Shown here in pieces: positions 62,258-64,000 of a stretch of 64,000 nucleotides of DNA (its first letter is position 1; each line of letters begins with the position of its first letter). Position numbers and translations under genes: made by a program. This DNA is from Chlamydiales bacterium. GTDB lineage: Bacteria > Chlamydiota > Chlamydiia > Chlamydiales > Simkaniaceae. The notes under the pieces are model-generated. The model ran no database searches, was not told where the DNA came from, and saw only the letters and a program-made list of their open reading frames with translations. The stretch spans positions 62,001 to 126,000 of the forward strand of contig JACKPO010000001.1 in assembly GCA_024233515.1 (NCBI GenBank). Direction: 5' to 3'.

Positions 62258-63406
62258 TTACGCCTGGGTGTTATTCCCGCGGTACCACTGTTGTACCTTT
62301 GGAACCACAAATCGATTCGCTAGGTAAACAGCGAGGACAGCCGCCGCTCCCATAAACAAAATCTTCCCCCAAGATCTCCCTTGAGCCGTTGGAGTTGGCT
62401 TTGGCGCTGGGGTTGTTGGCTTTTGCGTCAGCAATGCCAGAAGGCGCGCCTTAATCTTCGCAGCAATTGAACCCTTATCTGGAGTTTTAAACTGTGTAAG
62501 GAAAACAGCAATGGCAGCGTTGGCTAAATTCATTTTGTCATCGTCATAACGATTAACTGTGCCATCTAATAAAGCAATAATCATCTCTCTCTGCGCTGTT
62601 AAACCATTCTCTTTAAAAAAGGATGGAGGAACTTGCAACATCGAGAATGTTTCCCTAAGGTCTTTCCCACCTGCAAGCGCGTCTATCTCTTGAGCCTGCT
62701 CAAAAGTAAAGGGGATCTGGCGGTTGCGTTTTAATTCATTCCAAATAGCTAAGAACTTTGAGCGGATTTGCCCTTCGATTGTATTGAATTGAGCTCCAGA
62801 AAACTTTGTCAAAACAGCCTTGAAAGCACCACAATCTTCTTTTGTGATAGGACGATCTGATCGTCGATCAAACAACTCGGGAATCCGAACGGCATGATCA
62901 CGCAGGCCAGCAGTCTCAAAGCTAAAAGTTTTTCCATCGGCCATGTAATACGTTTGCAGCACATCAAACGTATGCCCTTCAACAGGCGTTCGTGTGTCCG
63001 CCTGCGATACAAACTTAGGAGCATCTACTGGTGCTCGTGAAGCGGAAAATTCTGGAGATTTTGAAGACGGATCTACTGAGCCCCACGCAGCATCAAGCGT
63101 CTTTTTATGAAGTGCATAGGTTGCAACAATCGCATCAAGGACTGTGGTATCTGTAGAATCATCAGATTCCTTAGCAAGAAGCTCTTGAGCTGCATCATAA
63201 ACATGTTTAAATGCATCGCGGTTTGATTCGTTAATCACCGCATACTCAGCAGTAAACTGAGTAATAAGCGCTTGTTCCTCTAGATCATTTATATGTGCTT
63301 TAAGCAATGCCAAAGCATCATCTTTAGAGTTGATCGCCGTTGGCAAATCCTTTCGTGGCGGTAGTAGTAAAACAGGTGGTGTTGAAGCTGGTGATAATCC
63401 TTCCAT
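62258..63406 (-). CDS. Hypothetical protein with proline-rich linker and C-terminal membrane anchor
   Basis: 382 residues from ATG 63406, preferred over a TTG at 63421 because TTTGGGGA lies nine bases upstream. N-terminal ~325 residues look soluble and helical with no recognised motif. A threonine/proline linker (KPTTPAPKPTPTAQ) leads to a single membrane helix (ILFMGAAAVLAVYLANRF) and a short basic tail. Same plan as the products at 42165 and 60033. The gene follows the rRNA terminator region. Confidence 0.75.
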   Translation of the reverse strand: MEGLSPASTPPVLLLPPRKDLPTAINSKDDALALLKAHINDLEEQALITQFTAEYAVINESNRDAFKHVYDAAQELLAKESDDSTDTTVLDAIVATYALHKKTLDAAWGSVDPSSKSPEFSASRAPVDAPKFVSQADTRTPVEGHTFDVLQTYYMADGKTFSFETAGLRDHAVRIPELFDRRSDRPITKEDCGAFKAVLTKFSGAQFNTIEGQIRSKFLAIWNELKRNRQIPFTFEQAQEIDALAGGKDLRETFSMLQVPPSFFKENGLTAQREMIIALLDGTVNRYDDDKMNLANAAIAVFLTQFKTPDKGSIAAKIKARLLALLTQKPTTPAPKPTPTAQGRSWGKILFMGAAAVLAVYLANRFVVPKVQQWYRGNNTQA

Positions 63407-63506
63407 AATTGAGTTCCCCAAATTGGTTTGGTTGTTAAAAGTGATTCATTATAGCGTGACAAGGGAAATAATTGCTAGATATTTTAGAAAAAATAATAAA
63501 TTGAAG

Positions 63507-63544
63507 CAAAAAAAAGGGGCCCACAGAAATTAATCTGTGAGCCC
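63507..63544 (-). terminator. Intrinsic terminator of the rRNA operon
   Basis: On the minus strand GGGCTCACAGA and TCTGTGGGCCC form an 11-bp stem with one G-U pair (63517-63544), followed by a run of eight or nine T (63507-63515). It lies just downstream of 5S rRNA. Confidence 0.85.
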
Positions 63545-63553
63545 ATGACAAAA

Positions 63554-63666
63554 CCTGGCGACGTCCTACTCTTCCATACTCTAGTGCATAGTACCATCGG
63601 CGATGAAGTGCTTAACTACTGAGTTCGGGATGGGATCAGGTGTGGCCACTTCTCTATGGTCACCAA
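63554..63666 (-). rRNA. rrf: 5S ribosomal RNA
   Basis: On the minus strand the sequence has the universal 5S features: TGGTGACCATAG at the 5' end, CATCCCGAACTCAGTAGTTAAG, CGCCGATGGTA and a 3' end AGTAGGACGTCGCCAGG pairing with the 5' end. About 113 bases; ends placed by pairing, accurate to a few bases. Confidence 0.95.
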
Positions 63667-63722
63667 GATAAGACTAATCCGCTTACGAATGTAAGCTAAC
63701 TTTAAACAACGCTTGAGAATGC

Positions 63723-63744
63723 TTTTTTCACGTGAGTGAAAAAA
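63723..63744 (-). other. Spacer hairpin between 23S and 5S rRNA
   Basis: TTTTTTCAC (63723-63731) and GTGAAAAAA (63736-63744) form a 9-bp stem with a four-base loop just after the 23S 3' end. Probably a processing site in the rRNA precursor. Confidence 0.45.
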
Positions 63745-63745
63745 A

Positions 63746-64000
63746 AGATCAAGCCGATGGATGTATTAGTACTGGTTAGCTCAACGTATTGCTACGCTTA
63801 CACACCCAGCCTATCAACCCAGTCGTCTTCTGGTCATCTCATAGGGATACTTTATCTTGAAGGAGGCTTGGCGTTTAGATGCTTTCAACGCTTATCCTTT
63901 CCGAACGTAGCTACTCGGCAATGCCCTTGGCAGAACAACCGAAACACCATTGGTTCGTCCACTTCGGTCCTCTCGTACTAGAAGCAGCTCTTCTCAAGTA
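63746..64000 (-). rRNA. rrl: 23S ribosomal RNA, 3' part (continues past the window)
   Basis: On the minus strand the sequence includes conserved 23S domain VI: AGTACGAGAGGACCGAAGTG, then GGTGTTTCGGTTGT, GGCATTGCCGAGTAGC, and CCAGTACTAATACATCCATCGG at the 3' end. The sarcin-ricin loop is at the right edge of the window. No intron is seen in this part. The 3' end near 63746 is approximate. Confidence 0.97.

Noticed and set aside
63736..63981. 81-codon plus-strand frame
   Set aside because: Antisense to 23S rRNA.
63746..64000. Group I intron in 23S rRNA, known from some chlamydia-like bacteria
   Set aside because: The visible 3' part of 23S reads continuously with no insertion.
1..64000. CRISPR arrays, tRNA genes, full insertion sequences, prophage
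   Set aside because: No regularly spaced repeats, cloverleaf sequences, transposases or phage structural genes were recognised; mobile DNA is limited to the three foldback elements.

Overview
This window is chromosomal DNA from a member of the Chlamydiae, most likely an amoeba- or animal-associated Parachlamydiales rather than Chlamydia itself. The evidence is a set of genes that sit together in Chlamydia trachomatis (from memory: CT296-CT299 = dcrA-like, rnc, radA, hemC; CT740-CT752 = nqrF, yajC, rumA, hctA, hemG, a coproporphyrinogen oxidase, hemE, mfd, alaS, tktB, amn, efp). It also contains a chlamydial histone Hc1 and many candidate secreted proteins of the inclusion-membrane, kinase and ubiquitin-related kinds. 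Base composition looks mid-forties percent GC by eye (not computed), which would fit a Waddlia-like organism, but that is inference.

Layout. 1-7.3 kb (minus strand): hemC (cut by the window edge), a four-gene operon of membrane/coiled-coil proteins, radA and rnc. 7.4-10.4 kb: a CT296-like gene, a DUF4143-type ATPase and a bioF-like enzyme. 10.4-18.7 kb: tspO and heme genes (hemY, hemF, hemE), then tkt and alaS. 18.7-24.0 kb: accessory insert with a leucine-rich-repeat protein and three eukaryotic-type protein kinases, one broken by a stop codon in its catalytic loop. 24.05-24.4 kb: a highly structured, unassigned RNA-like element. 24.5-39.8 kb: mfd, an unknown gene, a thioredoxin-like gene, two NSS transporters, amn, small membrane proteins, efp-epmA, nadE, nqrF. 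39.9-43.6 kb: third NSS transporter, a TacA/TacT-type toxin-antitoxin pair, and a candidate cysteine protease with a C-terminal membrane anchor. 43.8-53.3 kb: htpG, mscS and a family of coiled-coil genes, including a 1328-residue protein, sharing promoter-like and N-terminal sequences. 53.4-58.2 kb: second DUF4143 ATPase, yajC, DMT transporter, a tiny secreted zinc-ribbon-like protein, rumA, hctA. 58.2-63.4 kb: a class IV aminotransferase and three proteins with a C-terminal membrane anchor (one U-box-like). 63.5-64 kb: 5S rRNA and the 3' end of 23S rRNA on the minus strand.

How it works together. Core genes give late heme synthesis (hemC, hemE, hemF, hemY, with porphyrin-binding TspO nearby), DNA repair (radA, mfd), translation (alaS, efp with its lysine ligase epmA, rumA, rRNA), NAD and sodium energetics (nadE, nqrF, three sodium symporters) and chromatin compaction (hctA). 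Accessory genes lie between syntenic core blocks. They are dominated by proteins with membrane segments plus coiled coils, kinases, and ubiquitin-system look-alikes, the classes expected to act on a eukaryotic host. Three foldback (MITE-like) elements with long inverted repeats mark recent remodelling. One appears to supply the stop codon of yajC and another the last 18 residues of the U-box-like protein.
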